DNA of 64,000 nucleotides, taken from contig OX637343.1 of assembly GCA_951799405.1 (NCBI GenBank), forward strand, positions 14,424,524 through 14,488,523, in the 5' to 3' direction. This DNA is from Agapetus fuscipes. Lineage: Eukaryota; Arthropoda; Insecta; Trichoptera; Glossosomatidae. Shown one piece after another: positions 20,816 through 32,509 of this stretch (the stretch's first letter is position 1; each line of letters begins with the position of its first letter). A program made the translations under genes and the position numbers. The notes beneath the pieces were generated by a model. That model did not search any database, was not told where the DNA came from, and saw only the letters and a program-made list of their open reading frames with translations.

Positions 20816-20984
20816 AGCAAGTTAAGCCAATTAAGAATCTGTGGAAACTCCTTGGAACATGCCTCGGCGACATGTCAAAATTAATTCGATCAGCTGGCGA
20901 CTGTAATATAATTACCTAACTGTGTACTGTGATACCTTCCATCCTAATTGTTTCATTTAATTGATGACGATGTAATGTGAATAA

Positions 20985-21589
20985 TTGAGGAGCGTAGGCC
21001 ATATAAAATTTATGATGTTACAAATTAACTAACTTTCTTAGCCATTCTCGTCCACTGCTGAACAAAGACCTTCCCCATATTTCTCTGCGTGTCATGATAA
21101 AAATTATATTGACAAGTAATCCACTAACATCATGTCTATTGACAAAATGTTCACCGACGGTAAACATTTTGTCTCGTGGACATTGTGTCACGTGTACATT
21201 TTTTCGTGTGGTTATTATGTCGGTGAACATTTCTGTCCATGGACATCTTGGTGTATATAAAGGCTACTCTGGCATACGCCAGACCATGCTGGAATCTTCT
21301 TGATTAGAAGCTTCGAGAGAACACTAGTACAACCACTCGAACATCTACATCTAGAGACACACACACAAGTACATAAGTTAAAACACACAGTCATAACTAA
21401 ACCTACACAGACATTCAATCACACATTCGCAACGATAATAAAAATTGAACAATTGTATATGGCGCCGTTTAGTGACGCTAGCCACCCCAAGGGCGCTTTT
21501 ACCCATGATGACATCAGACCGGTCACGTATTGCACCCTCCGCGTGACTAGGCTAAGCTAAAGATTATTATTATTATTATAATGAAATAA
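20985..21589 (+). other. unassigned segment with a promoter-like box
   Basis: Contains TATATAAAGG at about 21253 inside related ACATTTTGTC-type sequences, then a transcript-like CA-rich stretch and a TTATTA microsatellite (about 21563-21580). It could be a degraded LTR, but no TG...CA ends with duplication were found. Confidence 0.3.
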
Positions 21590-22006
21590 GTATGCAAGGA
21601 TCGAAAGAAATGGCGGTTGATCTGTAATGCTGGCGGTTAAAGCTAAGGCTTTTAAATTTAAAAAATATGTGTTGTACTTTTTTTTAATTTTTTTAGTGTT
21701 TAATTGCTTAAATTATTTGTTTTATATATTTGATTGTATTAATTGCTTGTACTCCTTGACTGATAGGTTGGTATGCGGCTGACCACCCATACTGTAAAAA
21801 ATGGTTCACTTTACCAATGTCACCCCTGCTTCAGGGAAGGTCGGCAAGAGTTGCAGGGCTTATGTTCATTTGAGATTGGGGTTTTTATATTGTAGGTCCA
21901 CATGCAGCATGTGTAAGCGCGAAATTATGCATGTCTGCTTGTGGGAATGCATTTAATATGAATCTCAAATGATACATATCTTTGCAGCTTAGATTTAGAT
22001 TTAGAT
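21590..22006 (+). mobile_element. 5'-truncated LINE with family T as its 3' end
   Basis: Starts in the last codons of ORF2 (GGCGGTTGATCTGTAATG), followed by about 120 bp of 3'UTR, then family T from 21754 to an AGATTTAGATT tail. The 3'UTR matches the copy at 2474. Confidence 0.8.
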
Positions 22007-22040
22007 AAGGATATTCAGTATACTCGTACTCCATTCCGAA

Positions 22041-22516
22041 AAATTCCGAAATTGCGAATGAATGGAATATCCAGAGTCATAATAAAAGAAGAGGCTGTAT
22101 GAAGAAGGTTATGACTCTGGAGGAAATGAAAAAAGTATGTAAGGACAGAAAGAAATGGCGGTTGATCTGTAATGTTGGCGGCTAGGGTTTATTAAAGTGA
22201 AATTTGTTTTATGTTTTGTTATTTAGTGATGTATAAAATGTAATTTGTCGTGTGTGTGTGTTCCTTGACTTATAGGTTGGTATGCGGCTGACCACCCATG
22301 CTGTAAAAATGGTTCACTTTGCCAATGTCACCCCTGTCTCAGGGAAGGACGGCAAGAGTTGCAGGGTGTATGTCCATTTGAGATTTGGTTTTTATGTTGT
22401 AGGTTCACATGAGGCATGTGCAAGCGCGAACTTGTACGTGTCTGGTTGTGAGAATGCATGTAATGTGAATCTCCAATGTAACATATCTTTGCAACTTAGA
22501 TTAGATTAGATTAGAT
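22041..22516 (+). mobile_element. 5'-truncated LINE with ORF2 end and family T
   Basis: Encodes the ORF2 terminus (MKKVMTLEEMKKVCKDRKKW) stopping at TAG 22183-22185. Then about 75 bp of 3'UTR and family T from 22260 to (TTAGA)n. One of the clearest links between the LINE and the short family. Confidence 0.85.
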
Positions 22517-22853
22517 CCATCAAGCGAATATTATAATGTTTTCTTTAATTTTAATTGCTTCGTTGCACGAATCTTTTAATGTAATTATGAATTATAATTA
22601 AATTGTTTTCAGCAATGTGAGAAGAAGTAAACATTGCTTTGACCAGAACCACGAAGTTGCCGGTAGCGGCGAAAACAAAATAATAAATAAAATCTTGATT
22701 GCAAAGAACACGTGGCTGGGCACGTGTCTTTTTATAAATGCGCTGCCTTCCTGAAAAATAATACGAAAGATTATTTGTATTCATCTGATGCAAAGTAGGA
22801 CGGGTTAAACACGACCGTGGCTAAAATCTGTGTTGCATAATATAATAATATTT

Positions 22854-23043
22854 AGAGCTCATATTAAATGTATGCCCACAAGAAGACACGTGTAAGTTTG
22901 TGTTTACATAATATGCTGCATAAGTTACTTACAAATAAGGACTCAAAATCTCAAATTAATATAAAATTCGACATTGGTAAGGTCGACATTTTTTTTAAAG
23001 TACGTGGGATCAGCCTCATATCAACCTACATATAAGTAAAGGA
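22854..23043 (-). repeat. family T copy, internally deleted
   Basis: Retains TATGCCCACAAGAAGACACG and the head (CAACCTACATATAAG) but lacks the CCCTGAAACAGG block. Confidence 0.7.
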
Positions 23044-23649
23044 ACAGACGTTATAAAATACTAAAATATAAATGATATAATATACAAAAAATATGCAAAA
23101 TAACAATACAATATTAGAATAAAAATTTGAAAACCATTGCAGATCGACCGCCATAGTTTTGGTTCTTTCATCATAATCTACCATTTTTTTTGTATCCCCT
23201 AACGTTTCCTAGGTTACAAACACCATTTGGGGTAAACAACAAAAACGTTTCAGCCACTCTCGATCAATGCCGTTACCAACGAACAATATTTCATTTTTAT
23301 TATAAAGAAGATTGTATGGAAATTTGAAAGCTTCAAACAACAAAAAATTAAAGCCTCTTTTGAATGTATATGTACATTATATCGTCACCTTAATGGTAAA
23401 ACTAAATAAGTGCTGATTCGCAGATTTCAGAATTGAACATTTTATTTGGAGTAACTTCTCATAGTAAGTGAACTAATTACAAGGAAGTGCTCATGAAAAA
23501 CTAGTAAAATACAGAATTGTCACATTTTATTGCACGTTTTATCTCGTAAAAGATGTGGAAAAAATTTATCTGAGAAACCCATGTTGGCTTCATGTGCCAC
23601 GTATTCAGTTGTATCTTTAATCCATCGATATATTTTTGGTAAAACGCTA

Positions 23650-24250
23650 GTCCGGTCGATAGCTCAGTTGGTAGAGTGCTTGCATTCTACCCCGTGAGCT
23701 CGGCTCCGAATCCCACCGAGGGTGTCTGAAATGATTTCCCATTTTCGGTGTTTATTTCACACCCCATTATAAAATTCCGCAAGGTTTACTCAGCCTTCAC
23801 AAGAAATGAGTACCATCCCCCTTGGGAGCTGGAAAACCCCCACTTCAACTGAAGTTGTTGGTGTAAGGCCGGCCCCTTCTAATCTAACCTAATCTAATCT
23901 AAGTTGCAAAGATATTTTACATTGGAGATTCACATTACATGCATTCTCACAACCAGACACGTACAAGTTCGCGCTTGCACATGCCTCATGTGAACCTACA
24001 ACATAAAAACCAAATCTCAAATAGACATACACCCTGCAACTCTTGCCGTCCTTCCCTGAAACCGGGGTGACATTGGCAAAGTGAACGATTTTTACAGCAT
24101 GGGTGGCCAGTCGCATACCAACCTATAAATCAAGGAACCCCTTTACCTGTAAAAATAAATAGGTTCAACTCGCCACATGTGCAAAAAAAAATGTGACTCC
24201 TCCGGGGATAATGCGGCAAGAAGTTACACTATATGTGTAGCTTAGTTTCT
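23650..24250 (+). repeat. family B SINE split by a family T copy
   Basis: Head at 23650 (GGTCGATAGCTCAGTTGG), body to GGCCGGCCCCTT at 23878, then resumes at 24138 (CCCCTTTACCTGTAAAAAT) to the end. Confidence 0.85.
23879..24137 (-). repeat. family T insertion with target duplication CCCCTT
   Basis: 259 bp from CTAATCTAACC to TCAAGGAA, flanked by CCCCTT at 23873-23878 and 24138-24143. Shows that a unit starting exactly at TTCCTTGA can insert by itself. Confidence 0.88.
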
Positions 24251-24450
24251 TTGCCAATGTCACCCCTGTTTCAGGGAAGGACGGCAAGAGTTGCAAGGCT
24301 TATGTTCATTTGAGATTGGGTTTTTATATTGTAGGTCCACATGCGGCATGTGTTAGCGCGAAATTATACATATCTGCTTGTGGGAATGCATTTAATATAA
24401 ATCTTAAATGATATATATCTTTGCAGCTTAGATTAGATTTGATTAGATTA
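24249..24450 (+). repeat. family T copy, head missing
   Basis: Starts at CTTTGCCAATGTCACCCCTG directly after the family B end at 24250; tail TTAGATTAGATTTGATTAG. Confidence 0.8.
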
Positions 24451-24734
24451 GTTGTTGGTTGAGTGAAAATGTCTTATTTTATACACTGGGGGTAGTGATT
24501 GTTTATGGTTTATAAAGTTACCTATTCGTGGTTTTATTAATATCCAGTGTCGGCTCGCGGAAACCCGAGATATGACATTTTGTCGATACTGTTTATATGT
24601 ACATACTTACATAATTTATATGCAACTAAAGGTAAAACGACTTTTCAGTGCCGAAGGGTGAAGAATTTTGTAGAAAAAAACGGTCGCAATGCAACAAGTA
24701 ATTTAGGCAATTATTTCATTTTAAGAAGATAATT

Positions 24735-24919
24735 TATTTCGATAGCTTAGTCGTTAGAATGCTTGCATTCCATGCCATGAGCTTAAGTTTGATCCCCATC
24801 ATGGTGTAAGAAATGACTTTCCGTTTAGGTGTTTATTTCAAACACTAATTAAGTTACCGGCAAAGTTTACTCAGCCTTCACAATAAATGAGAATCAGCCT
24901 ACCCGTGAGCTGGGAAACC
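24735..24919 (+). repeat. family B SINE, decayed and truncated
   Basis: CGATAGCTTAGTCGTTAGAA head; body cut at GAGCTGGGAAACC by the following family T copy. Confidence 0.65.
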
Positions 24920-25154
24920 CTATAATCTATAATCTAAGTTGCAAGGATATATTCATTCAAAGCTCTCAGATGTATGCCCACAAACAAACACGTGTAGTTC
25001 GCGCTTACAAATGCTGATTGTGTACTTACAAAAAAAATTCAAACCTCAAATGAACATAAGCCCCACAACTTTTGCCGACCTTCCCTGAAACAGGGGTGAC
25101 ACTGGCAAAGTGAACCATTTTTTACAGTATGGGTGGTCAGCCTCATACCAACCT
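24920..25154 (-). repeat. family T copy
   Basis: TATAATCTATAATCTAAG tail to ATACCAACCTA; inserted in the preceding family B element. Confidence 0.85.
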
Positions 25155-25234
25155 AATGTGCTTATAAAAAAAAACTGTGAACTAACATAAGCTCTATAAC
25201 TCTTACAGCTCTTCGCTGGAACATTGGTGCTGTT

Positions 25235-27980
25235 TTTACTTTATAGCAGTCCGAAGGACTGTTATAAAGTATTGTATTCGTCCGAAAAAAAATTTTCGAG
25301 GTTTCAACGGAAATGAGTTGTCCTGCACCAGGACATGCAAAAAAACCTAATTTGTCGAACCTGTCCGTCCGTCCGTCCGTATGGATGTATGTATGTCCCA
25401 GCCGGAACTACTGATCGTAGAGACACCACTTTTTGGATTTAGAGAATTGACCACCACAGATTTTGATGGGCCGACCGGCATGGCGCCACCCTGAAAATTC
25501 AAGATGGCTGCCATACAAAAAAAACATAAAATTGCACTTTTCTCAAAAACGGCTCTAACGATTTTCTTTAAAATTTCAGTGTGGTCGTTGCTTAAATTGT
25601 CGCGAAGAAAATTTGTTAGGGCAACACTCTTCCCAACCTGCGTCTATGAGTTGCCATATGAAAGAAAAAAACGATTGTGATTATCTCGGAGTTGGCTGAG
25701 TTGACAAAAAAATAATGTTCTACAATATTACGCGCAATATTAATTTCTACAAAAATTTAAAGAATACTATAAATTTTTTTTTACTTAAAGTACCGTTTAC
25801 ACGATCTCAAAATTTTCATCTAAAATATTAAAAAGACCCACAAAAACGCAATTTTGTAAAACTTTTTTTAGGTTCACAAGAAAGAAAAATTTATAAACTT
25901 CTTTGTGCTATAATTTGTTTTTCACTATTTTGAGAATTCAAGATGGCTTCCAAAGAGGAGAAAACTTCAAATGCGATTTTCTCAAAAACGGCTCTAACGA
26001 TTTTTTTTTAATTTTCAGTAAAGTAGTTGATTGATACTTTCTTATCAAATTTAGTTATGGCAACATTTTTACTTATCTACGTCTATGAGTTGCCATATGA
26101 AAAAAAAAACAATTGTGATTTTCTCAGAAGTGACAGCGTTGACAAAAAAGATATGTTCTACAAGATTATACGTAACATCAAATTCTATACAAAAATTAAA
26201 TAAAAATTTTGAAAATAAAAACATAAAGGGCCGTTTACATGATATCAAAAATTGAAATTAAAAGGCTACAAAAACCCATCAGAACGCAAAAAACTTTTAT
26301 ATTTTAAAACTGAAATAGAAAGAACTCACTTATGACTATAATTCATAATGAAACATTTTTCAAATTTTAGAAAATTCAAGATGGCTTCCGAACAGCTGAA
26401 AGTTTAAAATGAGATTTTCTCAAAAACGGCTCCTACGATTTTCTTTATTCTATAATCTATAATCTAAGCTGCAAGGATATGTAAGCATTTAAGGCTCATA
26501 TGAAATGCATGCCCACAGACAGGCACATGTAGGTTCGCGCCTACACATTCTGCATGCGTGCATACAAATAAAGAAAACCTCACATGGACATAAACCTTGC
26601 AACTCCTGCCGCCGTTCCCTGAACCGGGGTGGCATTGGCAAAAGTGAACCGATTTTTACAGCACGGGTGGTCAGCCTCGTACCAACCTATCAGTCAAGGA
26701 GCACATAAAATTATAAATGATATGCAGAAATTCATAATGAGACACATTACAAATTAAAATTAAAATAAAGTTAAATTAAAATTAAACTTAATATTACACT
26801 TAGAATTAATGCCCTAGCCGCCATTGTTGCAAATCAACCGCCATTCCTTTCGGTCCTTACATACTTCTTTCATTTCATTCAGAGTCATAATCTTTTTCAT
26901 GCACGCTCTCCTTTTGTTATGACTCTGAATATCCCATTCATTCGCTATTTCGGAAATTTGATCCATCCATACTTTCCTCGGTCTTCCCCTACCACGGCTT
27001 CCATTCATAGTTGCAGCGTACACTCTCTTCGTCAGTCTTTCGTCATTCATTCTTTCCATATGTCCAAACCATTTTAACAAACCCCTTTTGATTTTTACTT
27101 TTATACTTTCCCTTGCACCACATTCTTCTCTCACTGACTCATTCCTCACCCTATCTTTCCGTTTTTTTCCAATCATACTTCTTAGAAAGTCCATTTCGAC
27201 CGTTTATTTCTTCTGCATAATCGTCATTATAATACTGCTATGTAACAACAATAACCATAGCCTCATAATTTACTTTGTTTTGGGGGTTGCCATACAAGAG
27301 AAAAAAATAATTTAAAATTTCTCGGCAGAGAAAGGGTTAACTAAAAAATAATGTTCTACAATTGAAAAGCTTTTATATATACCTACATACATGAATCATT
27401 ACTTTTTTCAAAAAAATATTATAAAGTATAGCCACCATACAAAGTGACAAATTTTCATACAAAAAATTATTGTAATATTTTTGGTAGCAAAACGTTTAAT
27501 ACCCATAAATAAACCTACATAACAATTCGCTCAATCAATTGCTATATAACAACAATAAGCATTGCCTCTTAATACTCTTTGTTTTGGGGGTTGTCATACA
27601 AGAGAAAACAATATTTTAAATTTTCCCGGCAGAGAACGGGTTAACTAAAAAATAATGTTCTACAATTGAAAAGCTCTTATATATACCTACATACATTAAT
27701 CATTACTTTTTTCAAATAAATATTATAAGGTGTAGCCACCATACAAAGTGACAAATTTTAATACAAAAATAATTGTAATATTCTTGGTACTAAAACGCCT
27801 AATATAAAATACTAGGCTACGAGTCTTAAAATCTAGTAAGTTGCACCCATATAATAATCAATCATAACTTTCCAAATATCAATGAAAAGTATAGGTACCC
27901 ACCAAACAAAGTGTTAGTTTTGATACAAACGGGATCAATGATAATACTGCAAAAAGACGATTGCTTAAAAAGATTAGCTT
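25235..27980. repeat. diverged tandem array, 440-bp and 305-bp units
   Basis: Motifs recur in order: ATTCAAGATGGC (25496, 25927, 26376), TTCTCAAAAACGGCTC (25539, 25978, 26418), GTTGCCATAYRARAGAAAA (about 25650, 26090, 27287, 27590) and AATGTTCTACAA. The last two units (27238-27488 and 27541-27788) are close copies. It starts with CAGTCCGAAGGACTG and a CCGT microsatellite (25362-25380). No ORF. The LINE at 26450-27202 interrupts it. Confidence 0.7.
26450..27202 (-). mobile_element. 5'-truncated LINE (ORF2 end, 3'UTR, family T)
   Basis: Minus ORF 26814-27194 of 126 codons: FLRSMIGKKRKDRVRNE, LLKWFGHMERMNDERLTKRV, GRGRPRKVWMDQI, ending EWRLICNNGG. Family T follows (26450-26702). Possible duplication TTTATT (26444-26449, 27203-27208). 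The longest ORF2 remnant of this LINE in the window. Confidence 0.85.
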
Positions 27981-28239
27981 CATTACTTACACACAACTAA
28001 ATGTTTTGTTATGAAAATTGGCTATGACCTAAACATGACCGTATTTTGTGCTATAAAGTCCTGTGCAGTCCACTGTACAATTTATTACAGTATGTGTTGT
28101 CATTCTCATATCGGCGTATCGTTTCGTTTACCTTAAATATTTTTTTACTTGTGGTAGTTGTTTTAAATTTTTTACGGCCCTGCTACTTTCTGATTTATTT
28201 AAAAAAAAATCATCTATTTATTGCTCTTGTAACTAAGGA

Positions 28240-28935
28240 ATGTAACAAGAGAAAATTGAATAGTAAGACTCCGATTAATACCATTTATCGATGGCAACCA
28301 AAAATAACTATTGGTGAAGTAAGAATGAAGAAACGAAAGCAAAAAGTAAGAATAGCTTGAATAAAAGTAGAAAGTCTGAATGATGAAAGTGTGACAGAGA
28401 ACTACACAAAATTTTAAATGTGAATGAACTTGAAAAAAAAAATTGAATGAAAAATGTATCGAAAGTATGTATGTGGAAGGGTCTGAAAGAAGTAATGATT
28501 GAATGTGCTAGAAAAGAGTGTGGGGGAACGAAAGGTGGAAGATTAAAATGAGATGCCTGGTGGAATGAAAAAGTGAAAGAAGCTGTGAAAGTGAAGAAAA
28601 AATGTTACGAAAATTGGCTAAATGATAGAAATGATAGAAGACAAATACAATATAGCGAAGCGAAAGGCGAACAATATAATTATGAAAGCAAGATGAACAA
28701 ACAGAGAAAGATTGATGAAAAGGTGAATAGAAGTCTCACCGACAGTAGGAAGGAATTCTGAAGGTGGATCAGTGCAAATAAAAGAATAAAGATTCTGTAA
28801 TGACCACCCCGGGTGAGATGGTATGGGAGAATGAAGAAGTATGCAAGATATGGATGAATTATTTTGAAGGAAATTTTGGTCAGGGTGAAAGAAGAATTTA
28901 TAAACAAATGGTAGAAGAGAGCGAACTGCTGATTT
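28240..28935 (+). mobile_element. LINE ORF2 fragment (between endonuclease and RT)
   Basis: Encodes KVKEAVKVKKKCYENWLNDR, then DSRKEF and EVCKIWMNYFEGN, the linker that precedes the RT domain in LINEs. Stops and frameshifts interrupt it. Confidence 0.65.
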
Positions 28936-29002
28936 TGAACCTGTTTTTTCTTATATTATCTAGATTTTCAGCAGCAACTTCGTGAAAGTTCATTTCAATA
29001 GA

Positions 29003-29174
29003 TTAAAATAAAAATTGCTTTGTTTTAATTCACATGAGTTTATTTTTGTACACGACCTTTTTGTTTGAGTTTCTATTTTACACCTGAAGATGGGAGGTAC
29101 TGCTTCTCCCGAAACTGGTCGTTTACAAAAATAAACTCATGTGAATCAAAGCAGAGCAATTTTTACTTTAATCT
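29003..29174. mobile_element. inverted-repeat element with ribozyme-like centre
   Basis: Arms of about 55 bp (left AATTCACATGAGTTTATTTT, right its complement) flank a 60-bp centre holding the hammerhead-like core. Layout as in Penelope-like terminal repeats. Confidence 0.6.
29072..29130 (+). ncRNA. hammerhead-like ribozyme core 1
   Basis: CTGAAGA (29084-29090), stem II GGGAG/CTCCC with a 9-nt loop, GAAA (29111-29114), stem III CTGG, then TC (29119-29120) as the predicted cleavage site. Stem I pairs ACAC with GTTTAC only partly. All core bases expected of a minimal type I hammerhead are present. Confidence 0.6.
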
Positions 29175-29608
29175 GTTTTTTCTTGTATATATGTTCTGTA
29201 TATAAAATGGTGTTACTAAAACCATCCGTCACTGCTGTCTGTATGCATAATTTAATTTAATATATATATTTATGTATAACACAGCGCATTCCCTGACAGT
29301 TTTGAAATGCGATATTTCCTATGTGATGTGTTTAATATAAACTGAAATTGCATCTCGAATGCGGTCAGAGCTGCTGCTCCCCTTGTTGTGGGACATTATC
29401 ATATCGTTTCAAGGATGAATTGTACATTCTGATACACGTGCGAATAAGGGCAGAATTTATCATTTTCACAAATGCAATGCCTTTAACATTTATTATGTAC
29501 TTTGAAATAGCTGAAAAATGTTGATTTACGTGAGCAGACATTTTAATGATGAAATGCAGAATACTCAGATAGTGCTTTGTGCCAAAATAATAAGTTATTC
29601 GATGAGAA

Positions 29609-29822
29609 TGGTTGGTATGAGTCTAACCACACATACTGTAAAAAACTTCATTTTTCCAATGTCACCCTTGTTTTTGGAAAGGGCTGCGGGTGTATGCTAA
29701 TTTGAAATGTTTTTATTTTAATTTTATAAGTACACATTCAATATGTTTAAAGTTGAACTTAGACGTGTCTGCTTGTGGACATGCACTGAATAAGAATCTT
29801 AGATGTCAATATAATTTTGCAG
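29609..29822 (+). repeat. family T copy, old and diverged
   Basis: GGTTGGTATGAGTCTAACCAC and CTGCTTGTGGACATGCACTG are recognisable; no clean tail. Confidence 0.65.
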
Positions 29823-30059
29823 CCTATTTTGTATTATATACACTGCCTATAACTGCCATTTACAGTGACACACTATCATAAAAGACGCTTTATAAGTTTT
29901 TAATAATAATAATATACATTTTGAATATTTTGAAATTAATAGTCACTGAAAAATATTAAATTAAGTAATATTTGTAAGGGTTTGGTGGTTTACACAGTGA
30001 AAGTCCATCGTATATTAATTAAATAACCAAAGTTTTAATTCACTTTTATAATTCTTTAT

Positions 30060-30104
30060 TTACGTCAAGCACTTTCGCCTACAAGGCATCATCAGGACAA
30101 TCAG
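30060..30104 (-). ncRNA. hammerhead-like core 2a (minus)
   Basis: On -: GTC, CTGATGA, stem II GCCT/AGGC, GAAA, GTGC, TT, GAC. Mirror of core 2b. Confidence 0.6.
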
Positions 30105-30105
30105 G

Positions 30106-30152
30106 ACTATTGTCCTGATGATGCCTTGTAGGCGAAAGTGCTTGACATAAAT
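30106..30152 (+). ncRNA. hammerhead-like core 2b (plus)
   Basis: CTGATGA (30115-30121), stem II GCCT-TGT-AGGC, GAAA (30134-30137), stem III GTGC, UU cleavage site, with stem I TGTC/GACA. Every invariant core base is present; the tiny stem III would favour dimers. Confidence 0.65.
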
Positions 30153-30800
30153 AAAGAATTATAAAAGTGAATTAAAACCTTTGGTTATTTAATGAATATA
30201 AATTAAGTAAGTATATGAATGTAGCAATTTCTATGATGTGAAATGAAAAATGGAAAGGCGAGGAAGAAGGGAAGTAAGACGTGCATGTGTGTGAACGGGC
30301 ATACTTGCGGTAGCGAAAATGACTCGCCCCATCGCGAGTGAACTACCATATCTTGTCGGTATTTTTGGTGAAGTCAAAGGACCGTTCTAGAGCGCCATTT
30401 GCTAGTCTGTCTCCCCAATTCCTCTTCCACGTCACCTTGCTCCGCCTATACCTACTTGCGGCAGCGCGAGGTGGAGTAGAAGTGGCAGAGTGTAAATGGA
30501 GCATAAGGAAGTGATTCAGTTATCTTTGTTGAAGATCTGAATTCTTGTATTCTGTAGATTTTTCAATTCTCCTAGATTGCACACAACACCGTCAATTTAG
30601 AAGCATGGGTACACGTGTGATGGGGGAGAGATAAGAAAAGATGTGGCCACACTCACGCCTGTCCATTGTGCTGATGGTCGTGATCCCTGTCTTATTCTAT
30701 ACAATGCATGTCGTGTACCTGCATACGATAATTAACTCAGCCGTCTCATAGTGAACCTCTATAATATTTGGTAACACGCAGAAAATACTCTTCTGACATA

Positions 30801-30955
30801 ATAATCTATAATCTAAGTAGCAAGGATATATTAACATTCAAAACTCATAGCAAATGCATGCCCTCCAACAGACACGTGTAAATTCGGGCTTACAAATGCT
30901 GAATTTGTACTTACAAATTAAAACCAAGCCTCAAATGAGCATATACCCTACGAAT
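30801..30955 (-). repeat. family T 3' half
   Basis: ATAATCTATAATCTAAG tail to ATACCCTACGAATTAG. Confidence 0.75.
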
Positions 30956-31017
30956 TAGTTAACTTAGTAAATTAAGCTCAACCCTACGAGCGTTGGAAAA
31001 AAGGGCAAGGAATATCG

Positions 31018-31195
31018 CTCTCCCACGGGCTTTCGTGCAGTTTTTTAGGATTTTTGTTATTCAGATTAAGTGGACGGTCTATCGAAGATTCCTAATTGCT
31101 GATTTGTATGTAGCTTCGAGACTTTACGAAATCGTATTTTTGTCGCCCTAAATTTGGAATCCGACCCTATGTGCGTCGGGGTGATCCCTCAGGGC
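31018..31195 (+). repeat. dispersed repeat, partner of 62950-63115
   Basis: Shares AGGATTTTTRTTATYYAGAT, ACGAAATCGTATTTTTGTCG and GACCCTATGTGC with the segment abutting the DEK-like ORF. Class unknown. Confidence 0.6.
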
Positions 31196-31235
31196 ACATA
31201 AAGAAAATAAATAAATATTTTTTATGGTTTGTGTA

Positions 31236-31621
31236 ATAACACTGAAAATTCATATTTTTTTTATTGTTATTTAATTAAATAACACTTTTTAAATTTCAAA
31301 AAACTGTTTTATTTCCACAAATCTATAATATATTTAAAAATTATCAGTTTTTAAATATTTTAAATAGTACAAACGTTTTCGACCAATATAGTCATCTTCA
31401 GGTGGTAATTTTTTTTTTTTGTTTTTTTTTACAGAGTTTTTAAAATAGTCCATAATTTTAAGACTATTTTAAAACCTCCGTAAAATTTTTTACAACCTGA
31501 AGACGTTTGTACTATTTAAAATATTTAAAAATTGATAATTTTTAAATATATTATAGATTTGTGGAAATAAAACAGTGTTTTGAAATTTAAAAAGTGTTAT
31601 TTAATTTAATAACAATAATAA
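31236..31621. mobile_element. long inverted-repeat element with ribozyme-like core
   Basis: Arms of more than 140 bp (AACACTTTTTAAATTTCAAA, AACTGTTTTATTTCCACAAA and complements). The left arm keeps a complete core; the right arm has lost stem II (CTGAAGACGTTTGTAC). Confidence 0.6.
31361..31412 (-). ncRNA. hammerhead-like core 3 (minus)
   Basis: On -: CTGAAGA (31395-31401), stem II GACT/GGTC, GAAA (31377-31380), stem III ACGT (fully palindromic), TT cleavage site. Stem I is weak. Confidence 0.5.
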
Positions 31622-32267
31622 AAAAAAAAAGAAATGTTTTAATGCATTTTTTTTATAAATCTAGCTACTATTCTGATTACTATTCTGATCCGTGTTACAC
31701 TTAATGAACAGTTCGGTTTAAGATGTCTAACATATGGAATCGTCTTCTGGAAAGCGATTTAATGTAATTTTATTGTTCAAATTGTATTATTATTAATATG
31801 TACTCACATTCATGCATCACGTGGGAATTGAAAAAGGGGAGATCTCTACACAAAAGCAGGAAAATAAATATCAGAATATTTCCTTCTAAGGCTTCTAAGC
31901 TACTCGTATAATGTATTTATTTATTGTGAGCAAAGTTAATGATCGTCGTAAATCTCCATTTAATTAATTAAACGGTAAAAGGAAATACATTTTATACTTG
32001 GCAATCATCAGCAAACAAAGTTTGTTAAATTTACATCTATTAAGATGAAAGATTATACTTTAAGCTTTTATAATCAATGAAATTGAAGTGTTGAATATTA
32101 TTATGAGGAAGATCGTACCTACAGCTCAAATAATTAACTTTAAAAATATATGAATGGATATCCCAAACATATTAACATACCTCTAAAAAAAAAAGTGTAC
32201 CTATTAGAATAAATAAATAAATCCCTTTTGTGTTATTTCGGGTTTGACCATGTTCCACTTGCAGCTC

Positions 32268-32325
32268 CCATATCTGCCGACGTTTCGCTTTCACGAGCAG
32301 AAAGCATCCTCAAGGCGAGTTTCAA
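32268..32325 (-). ncRNA. hammerhead-like core 4 (minus)
   Basis: On -: TTGAGGA (one substitution from CTGAGGA), stem II GCTTTC/GAAAGC, GAAA, CG then TC, with stem I GCC/GGC. No long inverted repeat is visible around it, so probably a solitary end. Confidence 0.5.
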
Positions 32326-32509
32326 AGTGATTCATTTATTATATTTTTTAGGGTGGATTTATTATTTTTGATTTATTTATTATTAACACCGGCCATGAAA
32401 ATGAAATGTATTATAATTGTTATTGTGTTTTTATTTGTACCAATGATCTTCTAAAATATTTTTGCACCAAAACCAAAATCAGTATTTTAATTAATATAGC
32501 TTACTTAAT

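Larger units (their letters stand above)
30011..30196. mobile_element. near-perfect palindrome with ribozyme-like core on both strands
   Basis: Arms of about 85 bp (AACCAAAGTTTTAATTCACT to CATCAGGACA, and complement) with a central AATCAGGACTATT. Because it is palindromic, both strands carry the same core. Confidence 0.65.

Noticed and set aside
25235..27980. CRISPR-like array
   Set aside because: Units are 300-440 bp and diverged, with no short constant repeat; the genome is eukaryotic.
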